A DNA stretch of 64,000 bases from Candidatus Solibacter usitatus (GCA_016185465.1 JACPNO010000036.1:1-64000); one strand, 5' to 3'; positions 42,373 through 53,668 are shown, counted from the first letter of the stretch. The notes: generated by a model from the letters alone, not told the origin. Made by a program: numbers and translations.

Positions 42373-44196
42373 TTGCCTGGACCGCCGGAACTCCGTAACA
42401 AGGCAGCGCAGCTTCCTTTGGCGCCCGGGGTGTATCTCTACAAAGACGCATCCGGGCGCGTGATTTATGTCGGCAAGGCCAAGAGCCTGCGCCTGCGGGT
42501 GCGCAGCTATTTTTCCGACGACAACATGGCCAACGCCAAAACCGGCACGCTGCTGTCGGAAGCCACCGACGTGGATTACATTCTGGTCGACAACGAGAAA
42601 GAGGCGCTGGCGCTCGAAAACAATCTGATCAAACAGTGGAAGCCGCGCTTCAATTTCCTGCTGCGCGACGACAAGACCTATCCGTACATCAAGCTGACAC
42701 AGGAAAAATATCCGCGCGTGTATGTGACGCGGCGGCTGCGCAAAGACGGCGCTACCTATTTTGGGCCGTACTTTCCGGCGAATCTGGCGCACCGGCTGGT
42801 GAACTTCATTCACCGCCACTTTCTGGTGCCTTCCTGCAAAGTGGATCTGACGCGATTTCATCCCAAGCCCTGCCTGCAGTACCACATTCATCGCTGCCTG
42901 GGGCCTTGCGCCGAAGGGCTGACGACGGAGGGAACGTATGCCACCGCGGTGGCGAACGTCCGGCTGTTTCTGGAAGGCCGGTATTCCGACGTCGCGGGCG
43001 GGTTGCGCACGCGCATGCGCCTGGCGTCCGAGGATACGCGCTTCGAGGAAGCGGCGGCGTTGCGCGATCTGCTGTCGACTGTCGAGGAAATGGACGAACG
43101 GCAAAAGATGGCGGCGGCGTCGGGCGACGACATCGACATATTCGCCTACTACGCCGAGCCGCCATTGGTCGCCGTCAATCTGTTTCATCTGCGCAACGGC
43201 CGCATTGTGGACCGGCGCGAATTTTTCTGGGAGGACCAGAAGGAGCTTGACTCTTCGCAGCTATTTGCCGCGCTGCTAAAGCAGATTTATCTGGACCAGC
43301 AATATGTCCCAGCGGTGATTCATGTGCCGGCGGATTTCGAGGATCGCGAGGCGCTGGAAGAGCTGCTATCGGAAAAACGCAATCGCAAAGTGGAAATCCG
43401 TACGCCGCAGCGCGGACAGAAAAAAGCCATGCTGGATTTGGTCGAGACCAACGCCAAGCACAGCTTCGATTCGCGTTTCCGGGTCATGAAGCCGTCGTCG
43501 AAGGTGATTCAGGAGGCGCTGGCGGACACGCTGGGACTGACGGAGCCGCCATCACGCATTGAGTGCTTCGACGTTTCGCACATTCAGGGCACCAACAAAG
43601 TGGCCAGCATGGTGGTGTGGGAACAGGGCCGCATGAAGAAAGCGGATTACCGCAAGTTCATCGTCCGCACGGTCATCGGCAACGACGATTTCGCCAGCAT
43701 TCACGAAGTGGTGACGCGGCGCTATGGGCGGCTGCAGGCGGAGAACCAGTCGCTGCCGGGGCTGGTGCTGATCGATGGCGGACTGGGGCAATTGCACGCG
43801 GCGGCGGCCGCGCTCGAATCGCTGGGGATTATCAACCAGCCGCTGGCGTCGATTGCCAAGCGCGAGGAGATTGTCTACGTGTACGGGCAGGAGGACGAGC
43901 CGATTGCGCTGGACCGGTTCTCGCCGATCTTGCATCTGATCCAAACTATTCGCGATGAGGCGCACCGGTTTGCGGTGACCTTTCATCGCACGCGGCGCAA
44001 TGCGGAGAGTTTGACTTCGGAGCTCGAGCAAATACGCGGCGTTGGGGAGCGCACGGTGCAGAAACTGCTGCGGTATTTTGGGAGTTCGGAGCGGGTGCGG
44101 GCGGCTAGCGAAGAGGAATTGGCGAAGATGGCGGGGCCGGCGGCGGCAAAGCGGATACGGGAGTATTATGCCGGCGAACGCGAAGGGCGGGTTTGA
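42373..44196 (+). CDS. uvrC: Excinuclease ABC subunit C
   Basis: TTG start; LPLAPGVYLYKDASGRVIYVGKAKSLRLRVRSYF (GIY-YIG); IECFDVSHIQGTNKVASMVVWEQGRMKKADYRKF; HhH C-terminus. Confidence 0.96.
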   Translation: MPGPPELRNKAAQLPLAPGVYLYKDASGRVIYVGKAKSLRLRVRSYFSDDNMANAKTGTLLSEATDVDYILVDNEKEALALENNLIKQWKPRFNFLLRDDKTYPYIKLTQEKYPRVYVTRRLRKDGATYFGPYFPANLAHRLVNFIHRHFLVPSCKVDLTRFHPKPCLQYHIHRCLGPCAEGLTTEGTYATAVANVRLFLEGRYSDVAGGLRTRMRLASEDTRFEEAAALRDLLSTVEEMDERQKMAAASGDDIDIFAYYAEPPLVAVNLFHLRNGRIVDRREFFWEDQKELDSSQLFAALLKQIYLDQQYVPAVIHVPADFEDREALEELLSEKRNRKVEIRTPQRGQKKAMLDLVETNAKHSFDSRFRVMKPSSKVIQEALADTLGLTEPPSRIECFDVSHIQGTNKVASMVVWEQGRMKKADYRKFIVRTVIGNDDFASIHEVVTRRYGRLQAENQSLPGLVLIDGGLGQLHAAAAALESLGIINQPLASIAKREEIVYVYGQEDEPIALDRFSPILHLIQTIRDEAHRFAVTFHRTRRNAESLTSELEQIRGVGERTVQKLLRYFGSSERVRAASEEELAKMAGPAAAKRIREYYAGEREGRV

Positions 44197-44205
44197 AACC
44201 CGCCC
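44185..44205. repeat. Palindrome containing the uvrC stop codon
   Basis: GGGCGGGTTT-G-AAACCCGCCC; TGA stop at 44194-44196. Confidence 0.85.
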
Positions 44206-44217
44206 CTACATGTCCAT

Positions 44218-44346
44218 TGCGGCACGAACAGCGTGCCAACGAAGAAGCGATGCGCCGGTAGCTCGAAGACGCGCACTTCGCCTTCCTGATCGGTCGCGGA
44301 GTTTCCATTTGGTCCCGGTGGGCCGGATTGAATCCAAAATTGCAAT
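44218..44346 (-). pseudogene. Partial duplicate of the glutamine-amidotransferase-like gene (copy of 44454..44598 with 16-nt deletion)
   Basis: TGCGGCACGAACAGCGTGCCAACGAAGAAGCGATGCGCCGGTAGCTC...GGCCGGATTGAATCCAAAATTGCAAT present in both places; copy A lacks the aaacgtgcgccgccttt region. Confidence 0.9.
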
Positions 44347-44356
44347 TCATGTCCAG

Positions 44357-45064
44357 TTACGCGGCCGTCGGCGATCGTTCAGCGCCGAATTGCTGAGCGG
44401 CTGCGGCGAATCCTGCGATGATGGGATGCGGTTTTGCGGAACTCGAGGACGTCTGCGGCACGAACAGCGTGCCAACGAAGAAGCGATGCGCCGGTAGCTC
44501 AAAGACGCGCACTTCGCCTTCCTGGTCGGTCGCGGAGAAACGTGCGCCGCCTTTTTCCATTTGGTCCCGGTAGGCCGGATTGAATCCAAAATTGCAATAG
44601 TAGCGCTCTTCGGCCTGATCGCTGCTGTAAAGCCGGTGGGCTAGCGTGCCAGGCAGTATGCGGACTTTCATCCGCGAGCCGCCGCGAAGCGAACACGCCA
44701 GGCGAGAGACAAACAGACAGGAGGCGGTGGCATCATATTCTTCGCTTACGGCCGCGCTTAATCCCAGGACGTTGCGGGCGAACTCGATGATGGCATGCTG
44801 AAAGCCGGCGCAGGTGCCCAGAAACGGCACACCGTTTTCACGCGCGTAGCGAATACCCTGGAGCGCGCCTTCTAAACTGCGATACGGGCTGGCGGGGGCG
44901 CACCACACGGCGGCGGAGCTGGAGAGAACGGACAAATCCATTGCGTCGGTGCGGACCCAGTGGGCCTGCAGGGCGCCTGGTGCGGCGTGATCGAGAGAGT
45001 CTTGAATCGTGGTGTGTGTATCGTTGGCGGGATCGAAATCGCCAATGACGCTTACGCGCAGCAT
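44357..45064 (-). CDS. CTP-synthase-like class I glutamine amidotransferase
   Basis: RVSVIGDFDPANDTHTTIQDSLDHAA...VWCAPASPYRSLEGALQGIRYARENGVPFLGTCAGFQHAIIEFARNVLG. Confidence 0.88.
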   Translation of the reverse strand: MLRVSVIGDFDPANDTHTTIQDSLDHAAPGALQAHWVRTDAMDLSVLSSSAAVWCAPASPYRSLEGALQGIRYARENGVPFLGTCAGFQHAIIEFARNVLGLSAAVSEEYDATASCLFVSRLACSLRGGSRMKVRILPGTLAHRLYSSDQAEERYYCNFGFNPAYRDQMEKGGARFSATDQEGEVRVFELPAHRFFVGTLFVPQTSSSSAKPHPIIAGFAAAAQQFGAERSPTAA

Positions 45065-45087
45065 CGTTTCATCGTAACGCGGAGGAA

Positions 45088-45116
45088 GCAGGCAGGTCGG
45101 GGACCTGCCCCACTTA
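45088..45116. repeat. REP-like element, copy 3 (single unit)
   Basis: GCAGGCAGGTCGGGGACCTGCCCCACTTA. Confidence 0.88.
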
Positions 45117-45776
45117 CTTTTTCACGGCTAGGGTTAGGCCGTCGCCTACTGGGACCATGGTCTGCCAGACGCGCTTGTCGGTGCGCATTGTGGCGTTGAA
45201 GGCGCGGATGGCGCGGGTGTCGGCATCGTTGGCTGCCGGGTCGATGACGCGGCCGTGCCACAGCACGTTGTCGACGGCAATCAAACCGCCGGGGCGCAGC
45301 AGCACCAGCGCGCGCTCGTAATAGTTGGCGTAGTTTTCTTTGTCGGCATCGATAAAGGCGAAGTCGAAAGTGCCGCTGCGGCCTTGGGCGATCAGCGCAT
45401 CGAGCGTTTGGATAGCCGGGGCCAGGCGCAGGTCGATTTTTTGTTCGACGCCGGCTTCGCGCCAGTACTTGCGGGCGATCGCGGTAAACTCGCTCGAAAT
45501 ATCGCAAGCGATGATCTTGCCCGCGGCGGGCAGCGCCAGCGCGACGGCGAGCGAACTATAGCCCGTAAACACGCCCACTTCGAGCGTGAGGCGGGCGTTG
45601 AGCAGATGCACCAGCAGCGCCATGAATTGCCCTTGCTCCGGGGTGATCTGCATTCCAGCCTGGGGATGGGCGGCGGTTTCTTCGCGCAGGCGCTGGAGTA
45701 TTTCCGGCTCCTGCAGGGAGACGCTGCGAAGGTAGTCCGCCAGCTCAGCGGTCATCGTAATTTTTATATGGGGCAT
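45114..45776 (-). CDS. Class I SAM O-methyltransferase (catechol/caffeoyl-CoA type)
   Basis: LTLEVGVFTGYSSLAVALALPAAGKIIACDIS; FDFAFIDADKENYANYYERALVLLRPGGLIAVDNVLWHGRV. Confidence 0.94.
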   Translation of the reverse strand: MPHIKITMTAELADYLRSVSLQEPEILQRLREETAAHPQAGMQITPEQGQFMALLVHLLNARLTLEVGVFTGYSSLAVALALPAAGKIIACDISSEFTAIARKYWREAGVEQKIDLRLAPAIQTLDALIAQGRSGTFDFAFIDADKENYANYYERALVLLRPGGLIAVDNVLWHGRVIDPAANDADTRAIRAFNATMRTDKRVWQTMVPVGDGLTLAVKK

Positions 45777-45783
45777 GCGGAGG

Positions 45784-46512
45784 TTACCTTCCTACGGCGA
45801 GCCGGTCGGCCAGAACTTGCGGCAGGCCCGCGCGGCGAATTTTGTTTTGGGCGGTGGCCACGTCGTAGGGCACGCGATGGAACTGAACGATTCGTTCTTC
45901 GGGATTGTAGACGATGTAAGCGGCGCGCGGGTCACCGTCACGAGGCTGTCCGACCGATCCGGGATTGAGAAGATACGCGCACTCCGGGTCCAGCTCCACC
46001 AGACCGTCGGCGGGAATGCGCAGCAGGCGGGCGCGCTGGCGAATCCACACGAAGCCGCCTTGTAGATGGGTGTGTCCGAAGAAGGCCACCGGCGCTTCGA
46101 GATAAGAAAACACGGGCGCGGCGTCGCGTGCTTCGACGACGTACTGATCTTCGTCCATGGGCGAGCCGTGCATCAGGGCAAAACCGCCGGCCATGAGAGG
46201 GCCTTTGGGCAGGGCGCGGACATAGTCGGCATTTTCCGGGCCGAGCGCCTGCAGGGTCCAGGTGGCGGCGGCGCGCGCGACGGGATTGAACCATTCGAGA
46301 TCGTCGAGACCGGTGCAGGCGCGGTCGTGATTGCCGCGAACTACCATGGCAATATTGGCGCGAGTCCAATCGACAACCGGGTTCGGGTCGGCGCCATAGC
46401 CGATCAGGTCGCCGCAGCAAACGATGCGATCGTAGAGGCCGGCGGCTGATTCCAATACGGCCGCGAGCCCTTCCCAATTCGCATGGATGTCGCTGAGAAT
46501 GAGGTAGCGCAA
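45784..46512 (-). CDS. Metallophosphoesterase family protein
   Basis: MRYLILSDIHANWEGLAAVLESAAGLYDRIVCCGDLIGYGADPNPVVDW...VVRGNHDRA...FFGHTHLQ. Confidence 0.93.
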   Translation of the reverse strand: MRYLILSDIHANWEGLAAVLESAAGLYDRIVCCGDLIGYGADPNPVVDWTRANIAMVVRGNHDRACTGLDDLEWFNPVARAAATWTLQALGPENADYVRALPKGPLMAGGFALMHGSPMDEDQYVVEARDAAPVFSYLEAPVAFFGHTHLQGGFVWIRQRARLLRIPADGLVELDPECAYLLNPGSVGQPRDGDPRAAYIVYNPEERIVQFHRVPYDVATAQNKIRRAGLPQVLADRLAVGR

Positions 46513-46521
46513 TTCGCGTTC

Positions 46522-47709
46522 CTAGGCCTTCCTCAAGCGCAACAACGCAGTCTCAGGCGGCGCGCCGATACGGGTGGGCATGGCGATGGTGCCAATGCCG
46601 CGCGTGACGTAAATCGACGAACGGCCGGAGCGGTAGGAGCCGTACACAAACGGCGTGAAGAATTTTGCCACGTTGAGAGAGCGGTGGAGAATTTCGACCG
46701 TCACTTGTCCGCCATGAGTGTGTCCGGCGAGGGTCAAGTCCCAACCCTGCTGCGCGGCAACCGGAAACACGTCGGGATTGTGGGACAGCAGGACATTCAC
46801 AGCGCCGGGGACTAGCAGTTTCCCGGCGCCGCGCAGATATTTTCCGGTCGTAGACATTTTCTGATAGTCCACACCACCGATGTTGAGGGTTGCGCTGCCA
46901 AAGCGCAATTGCCGGGCCCGGGAGCGGAGAAACCAGATGCCCAGGCGCGCGCCTTGCAGGGTGGTGTAGTCTTCGGCGTCGGTGTAGAGCTCGTGGTTGC
47001 CGAGGCATCCCAGGACGCCGGCCTCGGCGCGCAGGCGGGCGAGCTGATCGAGACAGGCGTCGAGCGGGTCGCCATGCATGGAGATGAGGTCGCCGGTGAC
47101 TACGGCGACGTGCGGGCGCAATTCATTGGCGGCGTCGATGACGCGGGCAAATTCGGCGGCGCTGAGAAACGCGCTCAGATGAATATCACTGAGCTGGACC
47201 AGGCGGAGGCCGGCAAGATCATCGGGCAATCCGGCGATGGTGACGTCAATTTCGCGAATTCTAAAATTGGTGCGCTCGAGGAATGTTCCCCAGCCCAGCA
47301 CGGCGAACGGCGAGGCAATGGCCGCGCTGCCAGCGGCAAGCAACAAGCGGCGGCGCGCCGGATTCTGAGGAGCCGGCGGAATTTCGTCCGGCCAAACTTT
47401 GGTGAGGCGCAGGAACTGGTAGATGACCCAGCCACCGGTCGAGCCGCAGCCCCAAAGGTACACGGCTGCCCGCACGCCGCCGCCAATCTTGTAATCCAGG
47501 GGATTCCAGGCGGCAATGGTGTGATAGCTGATCAGAATGCCAAAGAGGATGATGGCGGCGCAGGCGATCAACACGCGGCGCACCACATTTACTGGTACCC
47601 AGCCCGACTTCGCCGTCCAGTCTAAAATGGCGCGGCCCATGCGCCATTGCGCGAAGGCCATGATCAGGTAGACGATCGTTTCCGCGGTGCGTCCGAAGAA
47701 GAATCCCAT
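46522..47709 (-). CDS. Membrane-anchored metallophosphoesterase (YkuE-like)
   Basis: TM N-terminus; LVQLSDIHLSAFLS...VAVVTGDLISMHGDPLDACLDQLARLRAEAGVLGCLGNHEL...LTLAGHTHGGQV. Confidence 0.93.
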   Translation of the reverse strand: MGFFFGRTAETIVYLIMAFAQWRMGRAILDWTAKSGWVPVNVVRRVLIACAAIILFGILISYHTIAAWNPLDYKIGGGVRAAVYLWGCGSTGGWVIYQFLRLTKVWPDEIPPAPQNPARRRLLLAAGSAAIASPFAVLGWGTFLERTNFRIREIDVTIAGLPDDLAGLRLVQLSDIHLSAFLSAAEFARVIDAANELRPHVAVVTGDLISMHGDPLDACLDQLARLRAEAGVLGCLGNHELYTDAEDYTTLQGARLGIWFLRSRARQLRFGSATLNIGGVDYQKMSTTGKYLRGAGKLLVPGAVNVLLSHNPDVFPVAAQQGWDLTLAGHTHGGQVTVEILHRSLNVAKFFTPFVYGSYRSGRSSIYVTRGIGTIAMPTRIGAPPETALLRLRKA

Positions 47710-47716
47710 TCACTCC

Positions 47717-48460
47717 CTATCCTTCTATTCTAATCGGCGCAAGCCACGCGTTCGTGAGCACGGCCATCGCGGCAATGGCGGCGGTCTCGGCGCGCATGAT
47801 CTGAAAGCCGGCGGACACGGCTGTGAAACCGGCGGCTGGGAGGAGGGCTCGCTCGTCCTCGGTCCAGCCGCCTTCCGGGCCTACGGCCAGCGCTACCGTG
47901 TCACCGTGACGGCGCTCGATCGACATTGCGGCGGTCAGCAGCGGCGGCGCACCCGGATTTTCTTCCAGCGCGAAGCGATACTTTGCCGGCTGGGTAGTGG
48001 CTTGCTTCAACGTGGCAGGTTCGGCGATTTCCGGAAGATGCACTCGGCGCGACTGCTGGCTGGCTTCCCGCGCCACGCGCTGCCAGCGCTCCCGGCGCTT
48101 CTCAGCCGCCTTGGCCAAGCCCTTCTCGCTGCGCTCGCAATCCATCGGGACGATTTTGGCGACGCCGAGCTCGGTAGCTTTTTCCACGATCCACTCGAAG
48201 CGGTCGAACTTGATGAGCGCGGCCAGCAGCGTGATTTCTACCGGCGGAGCGGTGAAGTCCAGCGGCTCGACGATGCGAAACAGCACGCGCTGGGCGGAGA
48301 CCTCGGCGATTTCGGCGAGATACAACGCGTGGCCGTCGGAAACTTCGTAGCGCTGGCCGGGGGTGGCGCGCAGAACGCGGGACAAATGGCGGGCTTCGTC
48401 GCCGGCGAGTTCGGCGCGGCCGTCATGCACACGGTCTACAAAGAAGCGTCGACGCGCCAT
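47717..48460 (-). CDS. rsmE: 16S rRNA (uracil(1498)-N(3))-methyltransferase
   Basis: ARRRFFVDRVHDGRAELAGDEARHLSRVLRATPGQ; KFDRFEWIVEKATELGVAKIVPM; LAVGPEGGWTEDE. Confidence 0.94.
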   Translation of the reverse strand: MARRRFFVDRVHDGRAELAGDEARHLSRVLRATPGQRYEVSDGHALYLAEIAEVSAQRVLFRIVEPLDFTAPPVEITLLAALIKFDRFEWIVEKATELGVAKIVPMDCERSEKGLAKAAEKRRERWQRVAREASQQSRRVHLPEIAEPATLKQATTQPAKYRFALEENPGAPPLLTAAMSIERRHGDTVALAVGPEGGWTEDERALLPAAGFTAVSAGFQIMRAETAAIAAMAVLTNAWLAPIRIEG

Positions 48461-48516
48461 GGATTATTTCGCCGCTACCGCTTGCGTGGCATACTGTTGT
48501 GGCACGGCCTTTCCCT

Positions 48517-49107
48517 ATGATCGCAATTTTGCGCGGAGTGTTGACGGAAAAGAGCCCTAACCAGGCGATCGTCGACGTCGGCGGAGTTGGCTACGAAGTG
48601 AACATTCCGGTCTCCACCTACACCGGGCTGCCGGAAGCGGGCCGCGAAGTGCGGCTGCGCATCCACACCCACGTGCGCGAGGATTTGCTGGCGCTTTACG
48701 GTTTTCTTTCGGAAGACGAAAAGAACCTGTTCGAAAAGCTGATTAGCGTGAGCGGCATCGGGCCGTCGCTTGCGATCAAAGTGCTCTCGGGTCTGGCGGC
48801 GGTGGAATTGATTGGCGCTATTCGTAAGGGAGAAGTGGAGCGGTTGGTGAGGATTCCCGGCGTCGGCAAGAAGACGGCCGAGCGCATGATCCTGGAGCTG
48901 CGTGACAAACTGCCGCTTCCGGTTGGAGACGGCGGGGGAACGGCGGCGCCGGCGCTGGGATCGATCGAGCAGGATGTGATGTCGGCGCTGCTGAACCTGG
49001 GCTGCGCGCGGCCGGCCGCTGAAACGGCGGTGCGCAAAGCACGAGCGGCCGGAGTTCCGGTGGAGTTCGAACCGTTATTTCGCCGCGCCCTGGAACTGGT
49101 AAGGTAA
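48517..49107 (+). CDS. ruvA: Holliday junction branch migration protein RuvA
   Basis: MIAILRGVLTEKSPNQAIVDVGGVGYEVNIPVSTYTGLP; VSGIGPSLAIKVLSGL; IPGVGKKTAERMILELRDK. Confidence 0.96.
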   Translation: MIAILRGVLTEKSPNQAIVDVGGVGYEVNIPVSTYTGLPEAGREVRLRIHTHVREDLLALYGFLSEDEKNLFEKLISVSGIGPSLAIKVLSGLAAVELIGAIRKGEVERLVRIPGVGKKTAERMILELRDKLPLPVGDGGGTAAPALGSIEQDVMSALLNLGCARPAAETAVRKARAAGVPVEFEPLFRRALELVR

Positions 49108-49117
49108 GCTGACAACG

Positions 49118-50146
49118 ATGGCCGATCCCCGCATCGTTTCCGCGGCCCCCCTGGAAGATGAGGCGCAATTTGAAGTTGGATTGCGGCCACGGCGGCTGGC
49201 GGATTTCACCGGACAAACCAAGCTCAAGGAAAATCTGGCGATCGCCATCGCGGCGGCCAAGCAGCGCGGCGAAGCCATGGACCACGTGCTGCTCTACGGA
49301 CCGCCGGGCCTAGGCAAGACCACGCTCGCGGCCATTATCGCCGAGGAGCTGGGCGTGGAATTCGAGCAGACCGCCGGGCCCATTCTGCAAAAGAAGCTCG
49401 ACCTGACCGGGGTGCTGAGCAACATCCGCGAACGGCAGGTTTTTTTCATCGACGAAATCCATCGCCTGCTGCCGGATGTGGAGGAAATGCTGTACTCGGC
49501 GATTGAGGATTTTCGGGTGGATATTCTGGTGGGAGCCGGACCCGGGGCGCGCACGCATTCGCTGTCAATTCCGCGCTTCACGGCCATCGGGGCCACGACG
49601 CGGCAGGGTCTGGTAAGCGCGCCGCTGCGCGGACGTTTCGGCTTAGTGCTGCGGCTGAACCATTACGGCGTCGATGAGCTGAAGCAGATCGTGAAGCGAT
49701 CGGCGCGGCTGTTGAGCGTGGATGTGGATGATGAAGGCGGGGCGGAAATTGCGCGCCGCAGCCGGGGGACGCCGCGCATTGCGAATCGTTTATTGCGCCG
49801 TGTGCGGGATTACGCGCAGGTGCGGGCCGACGGGCGTGTGACCCGCGAGACGGCGGAGACGGCGCTCGACCTGCTGGAAGTGGATCGCTTCGGGCTGGAC
49901 GAAATCGATCAGAAGATCATGTTGACGGTATTGAAAAATTACAGCGGCGGGCCGGTGGGGTTGAATACCATCGGGGCATCGATCGGCGAAGAGCCGGAGA
50001 CGATCGAGGAAGTTTACGAGCCGTATTTGATCCAGCTGGGATTTCTGCATCGCACGCCGCGCGGGCGCGTGGCTACCGAGAGTGCGTTTGATTATTTCAA
50101 GGTGCAGCGGAAGCTTCGGATTGGGGATCAGCCGGGACTATTGTAA
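49118..50146 (+). CDS. ruvB: Holliday junction branch migration DNA helicase RuvB
   Basis: LRPRRLADFTGQTKLKENLAIAIAAAKQRGEAMDHVLLYGPPGLGKTTLAAIIAEELG; DEIHRLLPDVEEMLY. Confidence 0.97.
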   Translation: MADPRIVSAAPLEDEAQFEVGLRPRRLADFTGQTKLKENLAIAIAAAKQRGEAMDHVLLYGPPGLGKTTLAAIIAEELGVEFEQTAGPILQKKLDLTGVLSNIRERQVFFIDEIHRLLPDVEEMLYSAIEDFRVDILVGAGPGARTHSLSIPRFTAIGATTRQGLVSAPLRGRFGLVLRLNHYGVDELKQIVKRSARLLSVDVDDEGGAEIARRSRGTPRIANRLLRRVRDYAQVRADGRVTRETAETALDLLEVDRFGLDEIDQKIMLTVLKNYSGGPVGLNTIGASIGEEPETIEEVYEPYLIQLGFLHRTPRGRVATESAFDYFKVQRKLRIGDQPGLL

Positions 50147-50183
50147 GGCAATTTTCTCGCAGAGGCGCAGAGAACGCAGAGTT

Positions 50184-50690
50184 TTGAAGATCGTTTATTT
50201 GGGATTGGGATCGAACGTCGGTGATCGGGAAGTCTGGCTGCGGAAGGCTGTCGATTTGCTCGAATCGCGCGAGCTGCGCATTCTGCGAATTTCGCCCGCT
50301 TATGAAACTGAGCCGCAGGGACGCCGCAACCAGCGCTGGTTTCTGAACGCCGTCGCCGAAGCGGAGACGGAATTGTTTCCTCTGCAATTGCTGCGCAGGA
50401 TCGGCAAGATCGAAAAGGAGCTGGGTCGCAAGCGGCTGGCGGAGAACGCCCCGCGCACTATCGATATCGATATTTTGTTCTACGGGAATGCCGTGGTGTC
50501 GACGGCTGCGCTCGAAATTCCTCATCCGCGGTTGCGGGAGCGGCGTTTCGTGCTGGCGCCGCTGGCCGATCTGGCGCCTGAGCTGCGCGACCCGGTGACG
50601 CGCCGGACCATTCGCGAGCTGCTGGCGGCGACAGCGGGACAGAACGTCCGCAGGGCGGATGTTATAATCGCTGCAAGGAACTTGCCGTGA
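50184..50690 (+). CDS. folK: 2-amino-4-hydroxy-6-hydroxymethyldihydropteridine diphosphokinase
   Basis: TTG start; [22 protein letters not shown]...[24 protein letters not shown]...[11 protein letters not shown]...[21 protein letters not shown]. Confidence 0.95.
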   Translation: MKIVYLGLGSNVGDREVWLRKAVDLLESRELRILRISPAYETEPQGRRNQRWFLNAVAEAETELFPLQLLRRIGKIEKELGRKRLAENAPRTIDIDILFYGNAVVSTAALEIPHPRLRERRFVLAPLADLAPELRDPVTRRTIRELLAATAGQNVRRADVIIAARNLP

Positions 50691-51349
50691 AATTCTTTTT
50701 AGACACTGCGAATCTTGATGAACTGAAAAAAGGCGCCTCCTGGGGCATTGTGGATGGCGTCACCACCAATCCCTCGCTGATCGCCAAAGAGGGCAAGCCC
50801 ATCGCTGAGCAGATTCGCGCTATTTGCGATATCGTCGACGGCGACATCAGCGCAGAGGTAGTCGCCACCGAAGCCCAGGCCATGATTCGCGAAGGCCGCG
50901 AGCTGGCGCGCATCCACAAGAATGTCGTGGTGAAATGTCCGCTGACACGGGACGGCATCAAAGCGACGTCCGCGTTGAGCAAGGACGGGCTGCGCGTCAA
51001 CGTGACGCTTTGCTTCTCGGCCGGGCAGGCGCTCATCGCCGCCAAAGCCGGGGCGTATATCATCAGCCCGTTTGTGGGACGCCTGGATGACATCGGCTGG
51101 ACCGGCATGGAGCTGATCCGCAGCATCATGACGATTTACAAGAACTACGGCTTCAAGACCCAGGTGCTGGCCGCTTCGCTGCGGTCGCCAACGCATGTGA
51201 TCGACGCCGGCCTGGCGGGCGCGCATATCGGCACGCTGCCTTTCAAGGTGCTGGACATGCTGTTCAATCATCCGTTGACCGACAAAGGCCTGGAGCAGTT
51301 CCTCAAGGACTACGCCAAGGTCTTCCAGGAGACTCCGGTAGCCGGCTAG
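50687..51349 (+). CDS. fsa: Fructose-6-phosphate aldolase / transaldolase-like protein
   Basis: [37 protein letters not shown]...[13 protein letters not shown]...[30 protein letters not shown]. Confidence 0.93.
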   Translation: MKFFLDTANLDELKKGASWGIVDGVTTNPSLIAKEGKPIAEQIRAICDIVDGDISAEVVATEAQAMIREGRELARIHKNVVVKCPLTRDGIKATSALSKDGLRVNVTLCFSAGQALIAAKAGAYIISPFVGRLDDIGWTGMELIRSIMTIYKNYGFKTQVLAASLRSPTHVIDAGLAGAHIGTLPFKVLDMLFNHPLTDKGLEQFLKDYAKVFQETPVAG

Positions 51350-51732
51350 TGACCAGCGGTACGGTAGGACTGTTGGCGGGACTGGCGCTGCTGGGCGCAG
51401 GTGGCGCTTTTGGCATTCGCGCCTATTTGCGCAGCCGCCCCTCCGCGTCTGAACTGGAGCGCCGCCGCCGGGCGATGCTGCACGCCAACGGCAAGATGGG
51501 CGACGCCAATCTCATCGAACTGAGGGACGGCGTGATGTTTTATTCCTACGCGGTACGCGGTGTGGAGTACCACGCCACTCAGGATGTCAGCGACGTGGCG
51601 CACATTCTGCCTGCGGATGCATGGACGTCGATTGGACCCATTTCTGTGAAGTACGACGGGCGCAATCCCGCCAACTCTATCGTGCTGTGCGAGGAATGGA
51701 GCGGTTTGCGCGTGACCCAGCCGCGGGGATAA
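51349..51732 (+). CDS. Hypothetical single-TM protein
   Basis: 127-aa ORF with N-terminal TM (GLLAGLALLGAGGAFGIRAYL); overlaps the fsa stop. Confidence 0.7.
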   Translation: MTSGTVGLLAGLALLGAGGAFGIRAYLRSRPSASELERRRRAMLHANGKMGDANLIELRDGVMFYSYAVRGVEYHATQDVSDVAHILPADAWTSIGPISVKYDGRNPANSIVLCEEWSGLRVTQPRG

Positions 51733-51781
51733 GTTGCGTTACTATTGAAGTATTCAGTTTCCACTTCCAGGAGAGCACCGC

Positions 51782-52174
51782 ATGATTGCTTCACACCGTT
51801 GGAAATCGGCAGTTGTCTTTGTGTCCGCGATTGCTTTGTTCGGAGCCGGGTTGGTGTTGGGCGCCAACAAGTATGGGCGGCCTACTTCCATCATTCACTT
51901 ATCCACGGGAGAATGGACGTCTGACTCGACGCCGGAGCAGCGGCAGGCGGCGATCGACGGCGTCAAGACCATGGCGGCGGAAATCCCGGGCATCAAGAAT
52001 ATCTGGATCAAAGCCATTCGCGTGCAGCCGCGTGAATTTCATTACGCCTTCGTCATCGAGTTCGAGGATAAGGCCGCGGCCGATCGCTACATCGATCATC
52101 CGGCGCACAAGGAGTGGATGAAAATTTACGAGCCGATTCGCAAGGACAGCCGGTCGACGCAGGTCACCAACTAG
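51782..52174 (+). CDS. Dabb-family (stress-responsive alpha/beta-barrel) secreted protein
   Basis: N-terminal signal/TM; IIHLSTGEWTSDSTPEQRQAAIDGVKTMAAEIPGIKNIWIKAIRVQPREFHYAFVIEFEDKAAADRYIDHPAHKEW. Confidence 0.85.
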   Translation: MIASHRWKSAVVFVSAIALFGAGLVLGANKYGRPTSIIHLSTGEWTSDSTPEQRQAAIDGVKTMAAEIPGIKNIWIKAIRVQPREFHYAFVIEFEDKAAADRYIDHPAHKEWMKIYEPIRKDSRSTQVTN

Positions 52175-52205
52175 CGGCTCGCCGCGCATACGCTATGATG
52201 CATAG

Positions 52206-53668
<1,463 letters not shown>

